Source of the DNA: Megasphaera paucivorans
Lineage (GTDB): Bacteria > Bacillota > Negativicutes > Veillonellales > Megasphaeraceae
Direction of reading: 5' to 3'
Assembly (NCBI RefSeq): GCF_900103535.1
Contig: NZ_FNHQ01000003.1
Coordinates: forward strand, 62,001-126,000
DNA: 64,000 nucleotides
Shown here: positions 10,105 to 19,571 of the stretch, in pieces
Layout: every line of letters starts with the position of its first letter
How positions within the stretch are numbered: position 1 is the first letter of the stretch
Made by a program: the position numbers and the translations under genes
Notes under the pieces: model-generated
Databases searched by the model: none
Told to the model about the DNA's origin: nothing
What the model saw: only the letters and a program-made list of their open reading frames with translations

Positions 10105-11037
10105 TTATTTTCTCGATTCGCCAATAACCCGGACCTCTGGTTCCAAACACACTCCATGGGCAGATTGCACCCGTTTTTGTACTTCTCGAATCAAATTTAA
10201 TATGTCTTCGGCCGAAGCATGCCCCATATTAACAACAAACCCGGCATGTTTTGTTGATACCTGGGCATCACCGACAGAAAATCCTTTAAGTCCTGTTTGT
10301 TCGATCAAGGTCCCGGCAAAATGTCCGGCTGGCCGCTTAAATGTGCTTCCTGCACTGTGCATTTCCAATGGCTGCTTACTGCGCCGACGGCTCATAAGCA
10401 CATCAATGCGTTCAGCAATTGCCGCCTTATCATCTGCCGTAAGTGCAAGTTCCACTTCAACAATCACTTCCTGTGTCAGTTGAAATCTGCTGTGCCGGTA
10501 TGAAAATTCAAGTTCTGCCGCATCATATGTGTGAACGATTCCGGCATCATTGATTGCTTGGACTCGGGAAACGATTTTGCTCATTTCACCATCGTACGCA
10601 CCAGCATTCATAAACACAGCGCCGCCCAAGGTTCCCGGAATCCCACAGGCAAATTCAATTCCCGCCAGACCGTTTTGCTGCGCAAATGCGCAAACATCTC
10701 CCAGCATAAGCCCTGAACTGGCCCGCAGTAATAAACCATCACATTGCAATACCTTATTTAGCTCATTAAGTTGAATAACTACACCGCGTATTCCGCCATC
10801 TAGCACTAAAACATTAGACCCGCCCCCTAAAACCGTCAAGGGAAGCAACAGCTCTTTTGCTGACCGTATGGCTACCGCCAGTTCCTGAACAGTGTGAGGA
10901 AGGACAAGCACATCGGCAGGTCCGCCTACGGCAAATGTCGTATGCCGGCTCATCGGCTCATCTATCAACAGCCGTTCACCGGGAATGATCGCATTCAATT
11001 GTGAAATAAAACTTGTAAACGCATACTTATTTATCAA
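10105..11037 (-). CDS. murB: UDP-N-acetylenolpyruvoylglucosamine reductase MurB
   Basis: 310 aa. This FAD enzyme reduces UDP-GlcNAc-enolpyruvate to UDP-MurNAc, the second committed peptidoglycan step. Visible motifs: HTTFAVGGPADVLVLP and LGGGSNVLV (FAD binding), ACGIPGTLGGAVFMNAGAYD, and HSAGSTFKRP, whose serine is the proton donor of type II MurB enzymes. YRHSRFQ is the type II substrate loop. Translation appears to start at a TTG 11 bp inside the upstream ylbF-like gene; the only nearby ATG is out of frame. The overlap implies coupling. Confidence 0.95.
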   Translation of the reverse strand: MINKYAFTSFISQLNAIIPGERLLIDEPMSRHTTFAVGGPADVLVLPHTVQELAVAIRSAKELLLPLTVLGGGSNVLVLDGGIRGVVIQLNELNKVLQCDGLLLRASSGLMLGDVCAFAQQNGLAGIEFACGIPGTLGGAVFMNAGAYDGEMSKIVSRVQAINDAGIVHTYDAAELEFSYRHSRFQLTQEVIVEVELALTADDKAAIAERIDVLMSRRRSKQPLEMHSAGSTFKRPAGHFAGTLIEQTGLKGFSVGDAQVSTKHAGFVVNMGHASAEDILNLIREVQKRVQSAHGVCLEPEVRVIGESRK

Positions 11038-11377
11038 GGATACTCATTCCTTCAGCCATAGATTCTTGAATGATTTTTAATACATCGCCGGCACAAGTCT
11101 GCCATTTCCTATACGCTTGCAAATAATCAACGGCCATTTTATTTCCTTTGATAACTTCTGCTAATTTATTTAGTTCTTCTACCTTGGCTTTATCAGGTTG
11201 TCCCCCCATTGCCCCGGCATATTCCAACTGCACTTGTTTTATGAGAAATTCTTGAACCATTTTTTTCGATGTCTCATTTGTGGAAAGAACCTTTCCCGCA
11301 TCTACCAGAGCCTTATATTCTTCCGACTCACGAATAGCTTTTGCCAGTTCATGGGCTTTATCATATATATTCATCAT
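11027..11377 (-). CDS. YlbF/YmcA-family protein
   Basis: 116 aa, all-helical, with the family pattern IYDKAHELAKAIRESEEYKAL at the N-terminus and a QVQLEYAGAMGG stretch in the middle. In Bacillus, YlbF and YmcA form a complex with YaaT that modulates RNase Y and sporulation or competence development. A comparable RNA-decay role is possible but not shown here. The gene precedes and overlaps murB, and no partner ymcA or yaaT is visible in the window. ATG-ATG at the start follows AAAGGGG. Confidence 0.8.
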   Translation of the reverse strand: MMNIYDKAHELAKAIRESEEYKALVDAGKVLSTNETSKKMVQEFLIKQVQLEYAGAMGGQPDKAKVEELNKLAEVIKGNKMAVDYLQAYRKWQTCAGDVLKIIQESMAEGMSILDK

Positions 11378-11388
11378 TTATTTCCCCT

Positions 11389-11877
11389 TTATTTCAAATT
11401 TTTAATGCCAATCCCGCATTTAGACATATCGGGAAAATCTAATTGACGCAGCGCTTCATAGGAAACAATAGCAACAGAATTAGATAAATTCAAACTACGA
11501 GCCTTATCCGCCATGGGAATCCGAAAACAAAATTCGGGGTACTGTTTAAGTAACCGTTCCGGCAGTCCCTTAGTTTCTTTGCCGAAAACCAGCAAATCAT
11601 CTTTTTCAAACCGGATATCAGCATAACACTGTTCCGACTTAGTCGTCAAATAAAAAAATCGGTGACCTTCGTATTTTTTCTGCACTTCTTCAAAATTTTC
11701 ATGAATTTTTACATCAACTAACGGCCAGTAATCTAATCCTGCTCGTTTTAAATACTTATTCTCCAAAGAAAATCCTAATGGTTTAACTAAATGCAGCATA
11801 ATATGATTAGCTGCACATAACCGTGCGATATTTCCTGTATTGCCGGGAATTTCCGGTTCCACCATAACAATATGCAT
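11389..11877 (-). CDS. trmL: tRNA (cytidine(34)-2'-O)-methyltransferase TrmL
   Basis: About 162 aa, SPOUT-class methyltransferase that 2'-O-methylates the wobble base of tRNA-Leu isoacceptors. Motifs: HIVMVEPEIPGNTGNIARLC at the N-terminus, FGKETKGLP (motif 2), and RIPMADKARSLNLSNSVAIV (motif 3, the SAM-binding knot). Several starts are possible within 9 bp (GTG 11886, ATG 11883, ATG 11877). The last is chosen because it is best spaced from GGAG. It is followed 11 bp later by the ylbF-like gene. Confidence 0.93.
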   Translation of the reverse strand: MHIVMVEPEIPGNTGNIARLCAANHIMLHLVKPLGFSLENKYLKRAGLDYWPLVDVKIHENFEEVQKKYEGHRFFYLTTKSEQCYADIRFEKDDLLVFGKETKGLPERLLKQYPEFCFRIPMADKARSLNLSNSVAIVSYEALRQLDFPDMSKCGIGIKNLK

Positions 11878-12029
11878 AATCATCACTCTCCTGTAACATT
11901 GTACAAGATTTTTTCATGTCCTTCAAGTGACAGAGATGCATAGATAATATTGTTTAATTGAATTTTATCTTCAAATATGTTTTAATATAGGTATTAGGGA
12001 AAGTATATATTAAGAAAGAGGTGTTCATC

Positions 12030-12431
12030 ATGGATATGGAAAACAGAGACAATATTGCACAATGGCCGATTTATTTCGCTCCAGGCTGTAAGCTGCTGCA
12101 GTTGGAACCGCAGACAGTGTCTCAGCTATATGATTATTTACATCAACTATTTGGTACTATTCACTTATATACTCGCTGCTGCGGCCTGGACGATGCTCGT
12201 CAGCACGATGAAGAAGCGGTTTTTATTACGCTGTGTTCTTCTTGTTTTAAAGTATACGGAGATACGTATGCTAACCTCCATATGAGAGATTTCTGGGATA
12301 TTTATACTGATTATAAAGACATCTACCCACTAAAAGATGAAAAAGAATTACATAAAAAATTGGATACTGCCATGGAAGGGGCTTTTCCAAAAGAAGGACT
12401 CGATAAATGGTACCATGCATTAAAAAAATGA
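12030..12431 (+). CDS. Small cysteine-rich protein resembling a shortened CCG (HdrB/GlpC-type) domain
   Basis: 133 aa counted from ATG 12030, which is 8 nt after AAGAGG. I do not recognise a named family. It has FAPGCKLL (Cys20), YTRCCGLDD (Cys50, Cys51) and LCSSCFKVYGD (Cys69, Cys72), i.e. C-x29-CCG-x17-CxxC. This resembles one CCG domain of heterodisulfide reductase HdrB or glycerol-3-phosphate dehydrogenase GlpC, but the gap between CCG and CxxC is about half the usual 35. An Fe-S or zinc site is plausible. The gene is 9 bp upstream of a UPF0173 metallo-hydrolase, so the two are probably co-expressed. Function unknown. Confidence 0.75.
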   Translation: MDMENRDNIAQWPIYFAPGCKLLQLEPQTVSQLYDYLHQLFGTIHLYTRCCGLDDARQHDEEAVFITLCSSCFKVYGDTYANLHMRDFWDIYTDYKDIYPLKDEKELHKKLDTAMEGAFPKEGLDKWYHALKK

Positions 12432-12440
12432 GGCAACATT

Positions 12441-13106
12441 ATGAAATTTACCTATTACGGACATTCCGCTTTTTTACTTACAGAAAAGAATACCGCCATT
12501 TTATTTGATCCGTTTATTACGGATAATCCTTGGACATCAATTAATCCGGCATCTATTTGCTGTCAGTACATTTTTATTTCTCATGCCCACAGCGATCATT
12601 ACGGAGATGCTGAAATCATAGCTAAAACCAACAACGCTACCATTATCAGCACAGCAGAAGTAGCTGCTAAAGCTGCAAATGCAGGCTGTAAGACGCATGC
12701 CATGCACATTGGCGGCAAAGCTTTTTTTCCTTTTGGCTATATCCGCCTGACCCCCGCTCTTCATGGTTCCGGTATAGCAGGCGGGCTCGCATGCGGCTGT
12801 ATCATTCAAATAAATAATAAGCTTATTTACTTTGCCGGTGACACGGGGCTATACTCAGACATGAAACTCCATAGCCGCTTTTCACCTATTGATTACGCGA
12901 TTCTTCCTATTGGCGACAATTTCACAATGGGCATTGAAGATGCTGCCATTGCAGCGTCTTGGATCCAACCGGGTTTAGTGATTCCCATTCATTATAAAAC
13001 ATGGCCGATCATTGACAAGGATCCTATGGAATATAAAAATTTAGTTGAAAAAAATTTCCATATTCCAGTCCAAATCATCGCGCCCGGCACAACCTATGAA
13101 TTTTGA
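12441..13106 (+). CDS. UPF0173-family metal-dependent hydrolase (metallo-beta-lactamase fold)
   Basis: 221 aa, usual length for the YtkL/UPF0173 group. It carries the metal-binding signature SHAHSDHYGDAE, then AGDTGLYSDM and a late histidine in IPIHYKTWP. Members are soluble zinc- or manganese-dependent hydrolases of unknown substrate. It lies 9 bp after the cysteine-rich gene, and a strong hairpin follows. Fold assignment is secure, substrate open. Confidence 0.92.
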   Translation: MKFTYYGHSAFLLTEKNTAILFDPFITDNPWTSINPASICCQYIFISHAHSDHYGDAEIIAKTNNATIISTAEVAAKAANAGCKTHAMHIGGKAFFPFGYIRLTPALHGSGIAGGLACGCIIQINNKLIYFAGDTGLYSDMKLHSRFSPIDYAILPIGDNFTMGIEDAAIAASWIQPGLVIPIHYKTWPIIDKDPMEYKNLVEKNFHIPVQIIAPGTTYEF

Positions 13107-13108
13107 TT

Positions 13109-13162
13109 AAAACGGAACAATTCCCCTGATTCATTCATGGATCAGGGGAATTGTTCCGTTTA
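13109..13162. terminator. Bidirectional terminator between UPF0173 gene and alcohol dehydrogenase
   Basis: A 21-bp perfect inverted repeat (13110-13130 with 13141-13161, core CGGAACAATTCCCCTGAT) with a 10-nt loop, lying between convergent genes. AAA/TTT ends on both sides allow use in both directions. Confidence 0.85.
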
Positions 13163-13203
13163 TATATTAATGAAAATATTATATTATTTTACTTAATCAA
13201 AAT

Positions 13204-14355
13204 TCACAAAATGGATTTGTAAATTTCAATAATTTCGTTCTTGACAACATCTCTTGGATTACCTGGTGTACAAGCATCAGCAATCGCTGATGCAGCAAGA
13301 AAATCAATATCTTTCTCTTTAACTCCCAGTGTACGAAGCTGCCGCGGTATATGAACATCATCCGCCAATTTTTGCACAGCATCTATACAGGCCTGTCGAT
13401 ATTCCTCCTGGCTCATGTCATCTACTCCGGACACCCCCATAGCCCGTGCCACTTCGCGATAACGTTCCCCTGTCGCCGATGCATTAAATTTTAATACCGG
13501 CGCTAATAAAACAGCACAGGCAACCCCATGCGGAATGTCATAAAAAGCACTTAATGGATGTGCCATGGAATGATCGATCCCCAAGCCAACATTAGAAAAT
13601 CCCATACCTGCAATGTACTGGCCAATTGCCATTTCTTCACGTGCCTTCATATCACCTTCTACCGATTGGCGCAGCCATTTACTGATCATTTCAATAGCCT
13701 TTAAATGCATCATATCAGTTAATTCCCAGGCTCCTTTCGTAATGTATCCTTCAATGGCATGAACTAATGCATCCATTCCCGTAGCGGCACAAAGACCGGC
13801 AGGCATGGAAGCACTCATCTGCGGATCTATAATCGCAACAACCGGTATATCATGAGGATCTGAACAAACAAATTTGCGATGTTTTTCCACATCTGTGATA
13901 ACATAATTAATAGTAACTTCTGCCGCTGTTCCGCTAGTCGTCGAAACAGCAATAATCGGCATTGCCTTATTTTTGGTCGGTGACGCCCCTTCTAAGCTGC
14001 GGACATCATAAAAATCCGGATTTGTCATAATAACAGCAATAGCTTTTGCCGTATCAATAGAAGAACCTCCGCCAATAGCAACAATAACATCAGCTTGTTG
14101 TATCCGGCAAAAATCAACACCTTCTTGTACATTTTGAATCGTGGGATTGGCTTTGATATGATCATATACAACATAATCAATATCCGCACTATCCAGTAAA
14201 TCTGTCACTTTATCGGCAACTTTAAATTTTAATAAATCGGGATCGGTTGCAACCATGACTTTTTTTAACCTGCGATTTTGCACTTCATTAATAATTTCCT
14301 GAATAGCACCTTCACCAAAATATGAAGTTTCATTTAACGTAATTCTGTTACTCAT
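13204..14355 (-). CDS. Iron-containing (group III) alcohol dehydrogenase
   Basis: 383 aa. NAD(P)-dependent dehydrogenase of the FucO/1,3-propanediol/butanol dehydrogenase family. Motifs: AIGGGSSIDTAKAI (nucleotide site), ATGMDALVHAIEGYI and GIDHSMAHPLSAFYDIPHG, which contain the Asp and three His residues that hold the Fe2+. The ATG follows AAGGAGG. Upstream lies a sigma-54-type promoter and a sigma-54 activator gene in the same direction, so expression is probably inducible. Exact substrate (ethanol, butanol, lactaldehyde or a diol) cannot be assigned. Confidence 0.93.
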   Translation of the reverse strand: MSNRITLNETSYFGEGAIQEIINEVQNRRLKKVMVATDPDLLKFKVADKVTDLLDSADIDYVVYDHIKANPTIQNVQEGVDFCRIQQADVIVAIGGGSSIDTAKAIAVIMTNPDFYDVRSLEGASPTKNKAMPIIAVSTTSGTAAEVTINYVITDVEKHRKFVCSDPHDIPVVAIIDPQMSASMPAGLCAATGMDALVHAIEGYITKGAWELTDMMHLKAIEMISKWLRQSVEGDMKAREEMAIGQYIAGMGFSNVGLGIDHSMAHPLSAFYDIPHGVACAVLLAPVLKFNASATGERYREVARAMGVSGVDDMSQEEYRQACIDAVQKLADDVHIPRQLRTLGVKEKDIDFLAASAIADACTPGNPRDVVKNEIIEIYKSIL

Positions 14356-14400
14356 ACTAGTATGCCTCCTTTTATAAAAAAGAACTATACTATCTAGTAT

Positions 14401-14416
14401 GAAATAACTGTGCCAA
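14401..14416 (-). promoter_or_regulatory. Putative sigma-54 (-24/-12) promoter of the alcohol dehydrogenase
   Basis: The minus strand reads TTGGCACAGTTATTTC. The TGGCAC -24 element is complete and the spacing to TTTC is right; the -12 element has T in place of the usual G of TTGC. It sits about 45 bp before the dehydrogenase start and downstream of a sigma-54 activator gene, which supports the call. Confidence 0.6.
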
Positions 14417-14538
14417 AAAGCGATATATTCATCAAATCTATTTTTTTATTTGTCTATTTTCTCTCTATAATGGAAATATGTTTTATTATTCACCCTATTT
14501 AGTCAATAAAAGCTTCTTTTCTGTGATTTTTCATGTCA

Positions 14539-14589
14539 ATCATATGTATCAAATTTATCAAAATTATTGATACATATGATACATATGAT
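14539..14589. promoter_or_regulatory. Putative upstream activating sequence for the sigma-54 activator
   Basis: Perfect 14-bp inverted repeat ATCATATGTATCAA (14539-14552) / TTGATACATATGAT (14567-14580). A third directly abutting half-site, ACATATGAT, ends near 14589. It lies roughly 130-180 bp upstream of the putative -24/-12 promoter, a normal distance for an enhancer. No T-run follows it, so a terminator is less likely. Confidence 0.6.
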
Positions 14590-14606
14590 AATTTTAAATC
14601 TGACTG

Positions 14607-16541
14607 TCATTCTAAGCCCCGCCGTATTTTTTTTGGTATTATATCATATTGCTTACAAATACGATAAAAGGTAGGTATACTCACGCTTATACGGTGAGCA
14701 GCATCGGCTACATTGCCCCCGGAGTTTTTAAGAATACGTACATATGTCTGTTTTTCGCTTTCTTCTCTTGTTTCACTCGGTACGACTGCAGCAACATCAT
14801 CCATAACATAGCAAAAATCATGGGATGAAATCACCGGAGACTCGCTCGTGTAAAAAACTCTTTCAATACTATTTTGCAGTTCCCTGACATTCCCGGGCCA
14901 ATCGTAGTGTTTTAGAGATAATAAAAAATCTGCAGAAAATTTTCTTTTTCTATCCGGATATCGCAAATTAAACCGCTGCAAAAATCGATTGGCACAAAAT
15001 TCTACATCATCTGGACGTTCCCGCAGAGGCGGAATATCTAATCTCAATACATTGAGTCTATAATAAAGATCACTGCGAAATAACCCTAACCGGACTTGTC
15101 TCTTTAAATTGCGATTGGTCGCGGCAATAACACGCACATCCAGTTTTTTTTCCTCTTTACCGCCAATACGGCGAACTTGCAATGTTTCAACCACTCGCAG
15201 TAACTTAGCCTGAAATTCCAATGGCATTTCTCCGATTTCATCAAGAAACAACGTACCATGGTCGGCTAATTCAAATTTTCCCGGATTCCCTTCCTTGAGA
15301 GCTCCTGTAAAAGCTCCTTTTTCATAGCCAAAAAGTTCACTTTCTATCAAATCCCGCGGCAAAGAAGCACAATTTACCGCAACAAAAGGTCCTTCTGCTC
15401 TACAGCTTCCCGTATGAATGGCTTGAGCAAATAGTTCTTTTCCCGTACCGCTTTCACCTTCTATGAGGATGCTTCCATCATATCGGGCATACTGCCGTGC
15501 TCTTTCTATCACTTGTTTCATCATGGTATCCGCAGTAAAAATATTGTCAAAGCTATATGCAGCTTGATTTCCGGACACACGATTCACTGACCGTATAAGA
15601 TGTTCTTGCTTACGAAGAATCACGGTGATTGTCCGTCCGCTCGTATTTACGGTTAATGAAATAGTAGCACTAAAACGCCGCACTTTTCCCTTAATAAAAA
15701 AACGCATGTCATCTATATATAACGGTGCATTTTCCTTTTGCATCGTTATAACGCTATTCCAATCTACATCCGGCATAACACTTCTAAAATCAATCATTGC
15801 CATTTTAGGAAAACAAATCGATAATTCCTTTTTTGCTGTATTATTTATCCATCGCAATTGAAATGTATCATTGAGCAAAAGGATGGATTCGTGTAGTCCG
15901 TTGGCTGCTGAACGCATAAGCAGCGACTGATGATAACTTGCCAGCATACTTTCCACACTAAACGCGCCGGCTACAACAAGTGCCAGTGTATGCGGATGAG
16001 CGGCTTCCACAGCACCGGACAAATCCAGACAACCGATTACTTGACCGTTCAACCCATGAATCGGCGCCGCGGAACAAGTCCATCCATGCTGAGACATACA
16101 ATAATGTTCCGGGCCATTCATTTGAATCGGCATGTCATATTCCAATGCAATTCCCGGTGCATTACTTCCTACTCCCAGATTAGTCCATACAGCTCCCTTA
16201 TGAAACAATATGTTTTCGGACCTTTTTAAGATAGAATCATCCCCGATTGTTTCTAAAACATACCCATCCCTATCAGTTAATACCAGTAAAAAGTGTGACT
16301 CTTTAATAATTTGGTATACACTTTGTATAATAGGGGCTGCTATTCGAATCAATTCTTTGTTTTTCTTCAATACCTTTTGAAAGACGATATCATCTACCTG
16401 TGTAACATTATCACTATATGGATTTACTCTCATCTCCCGGCACTTTAACCAAGACCGTGCAACAGCAGGCTGCATCTTTTCATTTAAGGTACCATCAGAC
16501 ATAAATTTTTGCCACACAGCTTTTGCTTCACCTATTTTCAT
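14607..16541 (-). CDS. Sigma-54-dependent transcriptional activator, AcoR type
   Basis: 644 aa. Domain order: an N-terminal helical segment with AVARSWLKCREMRVNP (AcoR-like), a GAF sensor at about 60-200, and a PAS-like linker. The AAA+ sigma-54 interaction domain carries Walker A GESGTGKE, GAFTGA, LFLDEIGEMP (Walker B) and RLNVLRLDIPPLRERPDD. A Fis-type HTH ends the protein (GGNVADAAHRISVSIPTFYR). Such proteins need a small-molecule signal to open sigma-54 promoters. The adjacent alcohol dehydrogenase, with its -24-like element and upstream inverted repeat, is the obvious target. ATG 16541 is preferred over GTG 16550 because GGGAG is 8 nt upstream. The effector is unknown; acetoin or an alcohol/aldehyde would fit the family. 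Confidence 0.93.
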   Translation of the reverse strand: MKIGEAKAVWQKFMSDGTLNEKMQPAVARSWLKCREMRVNPYSDNVTQVDDIVFQKVLKKNKELIRIAAPIIQSVYQIIKESHFLLVLTDRDGYVLETIGDDSILKRSENILFHKGAVWTNLGVGSNAPGIALEYDMPIQMNGPEHYCMSQHGWTCSAAPIHGLNGQVIGCLDLSGAVEAAHPHTLALVVAGAFSVESMLASYHQSLLMRSAANGLHESILLLNDTFQLRWINNTAKKELSICFPKMAMIDFRSVMPDVDWNSVITMQKENAPLYIDDMRFFIKGKVRRFSATISLTVNTSGRTITVILRKQEHLIRSVNRVSGNQAAYSFDNIFTADTMMKQVIERARQYARYDGSILIEGESGTGKELFAQAIHTGSCRAEGPFVAVNCASLPRDLIESELFGYEKGAFTGALKEGNPGKFELADHGTLFLDEIGEMPLEFQAKLLRVVETLQVRRIGGKEEKKLDVRVIAATNRNLKRQVRLGLFRSDLYYRLNVLRLDIPPLRERPDDVEFCANRFLQRFNLRYPDRKRKFSADFLLSLKHYDWPGNVRELQNSIERVFYTSESPVISSHDFCYVMDDVAAVVPSETREESEKQTYVRILKNSGGNVADAAHRISVSIPTFYRICKQYDIIPKKIRRGLE

Positions 16542-16720
16542 GTTATGCACTCCCTACAACGAACGAATAGTATATATATTAAAAAAACAGACAAACCATC
16601 CTATATGAATAGTATATCATCAATCATCATATATTACGCTTACTTTTAAACGGTATATGAATTTATGTATTCATTTGCAAGAAGTGTATAACATACCGAT
16701 GAAACGCATGTAATTTCAAT

Positions 16721-17791
16721 TTATTTAATATATTGCAATACAACTTCCGTCATTGTATTTGTATCAGCCTTTTTAAATCCATCCTTATATAAATCGGGAG
16801 TGCGCCAGCCCTCTTCCAAAGCAGCATCAACAGCTTTTTCAACAGCACAGGCCGCTGACTCTTCCTCTAACGAATAGCGAAGCAGCATAGCAGAAGAAAG
16901 AATCGTTGCCAAGGGATTGGCAATACCCTTGCCGGCAATATCCGGTGCCGATCCATGAATAGGTTCATAAAGGCTTGTAAGTTCTCCAATACTAGCCGAT
17001 GGCATCATTCCAATGGATCCTCCCAATACAGCCGCTTCATCGCTCAGTATATCGCCAAACAAGTTTCCTGTTACAATCACATCAAACTGTGTCGGCCTGA
17101 TGGCCAGCTGCATCGCACAATTATCTACATACAGATTATCTACTAATATATCGGGATTCTGCGCGGCAATTTTAGTGACTGTCCGCCGCCATAAGCGAGA
17201 CGTTGCCAATACATTGGATTTATCGACGGAGGTGACCTTATTTTTCCTCTTGCGTGCAGCTTCCATCGCAAATCGTGTAATTCGTTCTACTTCCGGTACA
17301 CTATAGTTTTCCAAATCCCATGCACGTTCAACACCATTATGTATTTCCGATTCGCATTTATCACCAAAATAAATCCCGCCAATAAGTTCGCGAACAATAA
17401 GAATATCTGAACCGGTCACAATTTCCGGTTTCAGCGGAGAATATTCACAAAGTTCCTTCTGCACTTTTACTGGACGCAAATTAACATATAATCCCAAGGC
17501 TTTTCGCAATCCTAAAACCGCTTTTTCAGGCCGCAGTGCTGGTTCCACACTATCCCACTGCGTGCCGCCTACTGCACCAAATAAAACAGCACTCGCTTTT
17601 TTTGCAGCCTCAATCGTATTTTCAGGAAGCGGGGTTCCAAATTTATCATAGGCCGTTCCCCCTGCATATTGATATTCAAAGGTAAGCCCTATATGATATA
17701 TCTCATCAATTTTTTTCAGCACCTTCACAGCCGCTGTCGTAATTTCTTTTCCAATCCCGTCTCCCGGGATGACAACGATATGTTTTTCCAT
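16721..17791 (-). CDS. leuB: 3-isopropylmalate dehydrogenase LeuB
   Basis: 356 aa, cytosolic NAD-dependent oxidative decarboxylase and third step of leucine synthesis. Motifs: VVIPGDGIGKEIT at the N-terminus, LGLRKALGLYVNLRPVK (substrate arginines), and VTSVDKSNVLATSRLWR. NLFGDILSDEAAVLGGSIGM holds the metal aspartates, and EPIHGSAPDIAGKGIANP is the NAD loop. Immediately adjacent to leuD (no intergenic base) and last gene of the leuACDB operon. Confidence 0.97.
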   Translation of the reverse strand: MEKHIVVIPGDGIGKEITTAAVKVLKKIDEIYHIGLTFEYQYAGGTAYDKFGTPLPENTIEAAKKASAVLFGAVGGTQWDSVEPALRPEKAVLGLRKALGLYVNLRPVKVQKELCEYSPLKPEIVTGSDILIVRELIGGIYFGDKCESEIHNGVERAWDLENYSVPEVERITRFAMEAARKRKNKVTSVDKSNVLATSRLWRRTVTKIAAQNPDILVDNLYVDNCAMQLAIRPTQFDVIVTGNLFGDILSDEAAVLGGSIGMMPSASIGELTSLYEPIHGSAPDIAGKGIANPLATILSSAMLLRYSLEEESAACAVEKAVDAALEEGWRTPDLYKDGFKKADTNTMTEVVLQYIK

Positions 17792-18280
17792 TTATTTTTT
17801 CTCCTTTACATATTCAATTAACCCGCCGGCTCTGGCAATATCTTGAATAAATCCAGGCAGCGGTGCTGCTTGAAATATATCTCCTGTTGTACTATTTTCA
17901 ATACATCCTGCCGTCAAGTCAATCCGAAGGATATGACCGGCTTTAATCTTTTCTACATCACTGCCGATTTCCAATACAGGTAATCCTACATTAATACTAT
18001 TGCGATAAAAAATACGAGCAAAACTAGCTGCAATAATAACCGGGATTCCAGAAGCTTTAATAGCTATCGGAGCATGTTCACGCGAGGAACCGCAGCCAAA
18101 ATTCTTGCCTCCTACCATGATATCTCCTGTTTGTACTTCATGAGAAAATGTTTCGTCTATATCTACCATACAATGGGACGCTAATTCTTGTGGATCAAAA
18201 CTGTTCAAATAACGGGCAGGAATAATAACGTCTGTATCTATATTATCGCCATAACGCCAAACTTTTCCTTCTATTTTCAT
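17792..18280 (-). CDS. leuD: 3-isopropylmalate dehydratase small subunit LeuD
   Basis: 162 aa. It forms the swivel domain of isopropylmalate isomerase with LeuC. The N-terminus VWRYGDNIDTDVIIPARYLN and the GKNFGCGSSREHAPIAIKA motif are diagnostic. The longest frame starts 15 codons earlier, inside leuC. ATG 18280 is chosen because AAGGAGG lies just upstream and the family begins at this point. It is tightly placed between leuC and leuB. Confidence 0.96.
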   Translation of the reverse strand: MKIEGKVWRYGDNIDTDVIIPARYLNSFDPQELASHCMVDIDETFSHEVQTGDIMVGGKNFGCGSSREHAPIAIKASGIPVIIAASFARIFYRNSINVGLPVLEIGSDVEKIKAGHILRIDLTAGCIENSTTGDIFQAAPLPGFIQDIARAGGLIEYVKEKK

Positions 18281-18281
18281 T

Positions 18282-19541
18282 TCAATATACCTCCTTAGGT
18301 GCTGCAATTTTCCCCAAAATAGCACTGGCTGCCGCTACTTGCGGACCCGCCAGATATACTTCACTATCTACGTGTCCCATCCGGCCGCGGAAATTACGGT
18401 TCGTTGTAGAAACACACTTTTCTCCGGCTGCAAGTATCCCCATATATCCCCCCAGGCAAGGACCGCATGTAGGCGTAGATACAGCCGCTCCTGATTCAAT
18501 AAATATTTTAATATATCCTTTTTCCATCGCTTCCATATAGATTTTCTGACTGCCTGGAATAATAATACAACGCACATCAGGATGAATCGTATGCCCTTGC
18601 ATAATAGATGCTGCAATTTTCAAATCTTCTATTCGGCCATTTGTACAAGAGCCAATCACAACTTGATCAATTTTAATATCTCCAAATGTTCCTACTACTT
18701 TCGTATTTTCCGGCAGATGCGGGAACGCAACTACTGGCTTCAATTCTTCAAGATTGATTGAAACTACACGTCGATACGACGCATCATCATCCGCTGTCAC
18801 TATATCATACGGCGTAGTGACACGATTCTTAATATATTGCATAGTTTGATCATCTACAGGAAAAATGCCATTTTTAGCTCCTGCCTCAATAGCCATATTG
18901 GCAATAGTAAACCGATCTGTCATCGACAATTCTGCAATACCGCTGCCCATAAATTCTAATGATTGATAAAGTGCTCCGTCCACTCCAATCATACCTATTA
19001 AAGTCAACATTACATCCTTGCCGGTAATATCATCTGGTTTTTTACCTGTAATATTAACTTTAATCGCCTCCGGAACTTTAAACCAGGCCTCTCCCGTCGC
19101 CATGGCCACTCCGAGATCGGTTGAACCGACACCTGTAGAAAAACCGCCTAACGCTCCATAGGTACAAGTATGAGAATCGGCTCCGATCGTAACCATCCCC
19201 GGCGCTACTAATCCTTGTTCCGGAAGCAGAACATGTTCAATCCCAACACGCCCAACTTCATAATAATGCTGAATGTTATTTTCTCTGGCAAAATCACGTA
19301 CAATCTTTGCAAGTCCTGCAGATTTGATATCTTTATTAGGGATAAAGTGATCCGGTACCAAAGCAACCTTTGTACAATCAAAAACCGGTCTGCCTATTTT
19401 TTTATATTCAGCAATCGAAGGAGGTGCCGTAATATCATTCGCTAACACCATATCCAGTTTACAATTAATTAAGTCACCGGCCTTAACAAAATCCAATCCT
19501 GCATGTCTGGCTAAAATTTTTTGTGTCATCGTCATTCCCAT
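18282..19541 (-). CDS. leuC: 3-isopropylmalate dehydratase large subunit LeuC
   Basis: 419 aa, the length of the LeuC2/homoaconitase-like subfamily found in Firmicutes and archaea (E. coli-type LeuC is about 466). [4Fe-4S] cluster ligands are in VIGSCTNGR and PTCGPCLGG. Other family motifs are [30 protein letters not shown] and [10 protein letters not shown]. The ATG follows GGAGGG. Second gene of the leu operon; it pairs with the downstream LeuD. Confidence 0.96.
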   Translation of the reverse strand: MGMTMTQKILARHAGLDFVKAGDLINCKLDMVLANDITAPPSIAEYKKIGRPVFDCTKVALVPDHFIPNKDIKSAGLAKIVRDFARENNIQHYYEVGRVGIEHVLLPEQGLVAPGMVTIGADSHTCTYGALGGFSTGVGSTDLGVAMATGEAWFKVPEAIKVNITGKKPDDITGKDVMLTLIGMIGVDGALYQSLEFMGSGIAELSMTDRFTIANMAIEAGAKNGIFPVDDQTMQYIKNRVTTPYDIVTADDDASYRRVVSINLEELKPVVAFPHLPENTKVVGTFGDIKIDQVVIGSCTNGRIEDLKIAASIMQGHTIHPDVRCIIIPGSQKIYMEAMEKGYIKIFIESGAAVSTPTCGPCLGGYMGILAAGEKCVSTTNRNFRGRMGHVDSEVYLAGPQVAAASAILGKIAAPKEVY

Positions 19542-19571
19542 AATATATTCCCTCCAAAATTATAACAGTTA

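Noticed and set aside
12537-12809. 90-codon minus-strand frame inside the UPF0173 gene
   Set aside because: Antisense shadow of a well-supported metallo-hydrolase gene, no ribosome-binding site.
14539-14589. Terminator for the sigma-54 activator gene
   Set aside because: AT-rich dyad without T-run and with a third half-site; an activator-binding site fits better.
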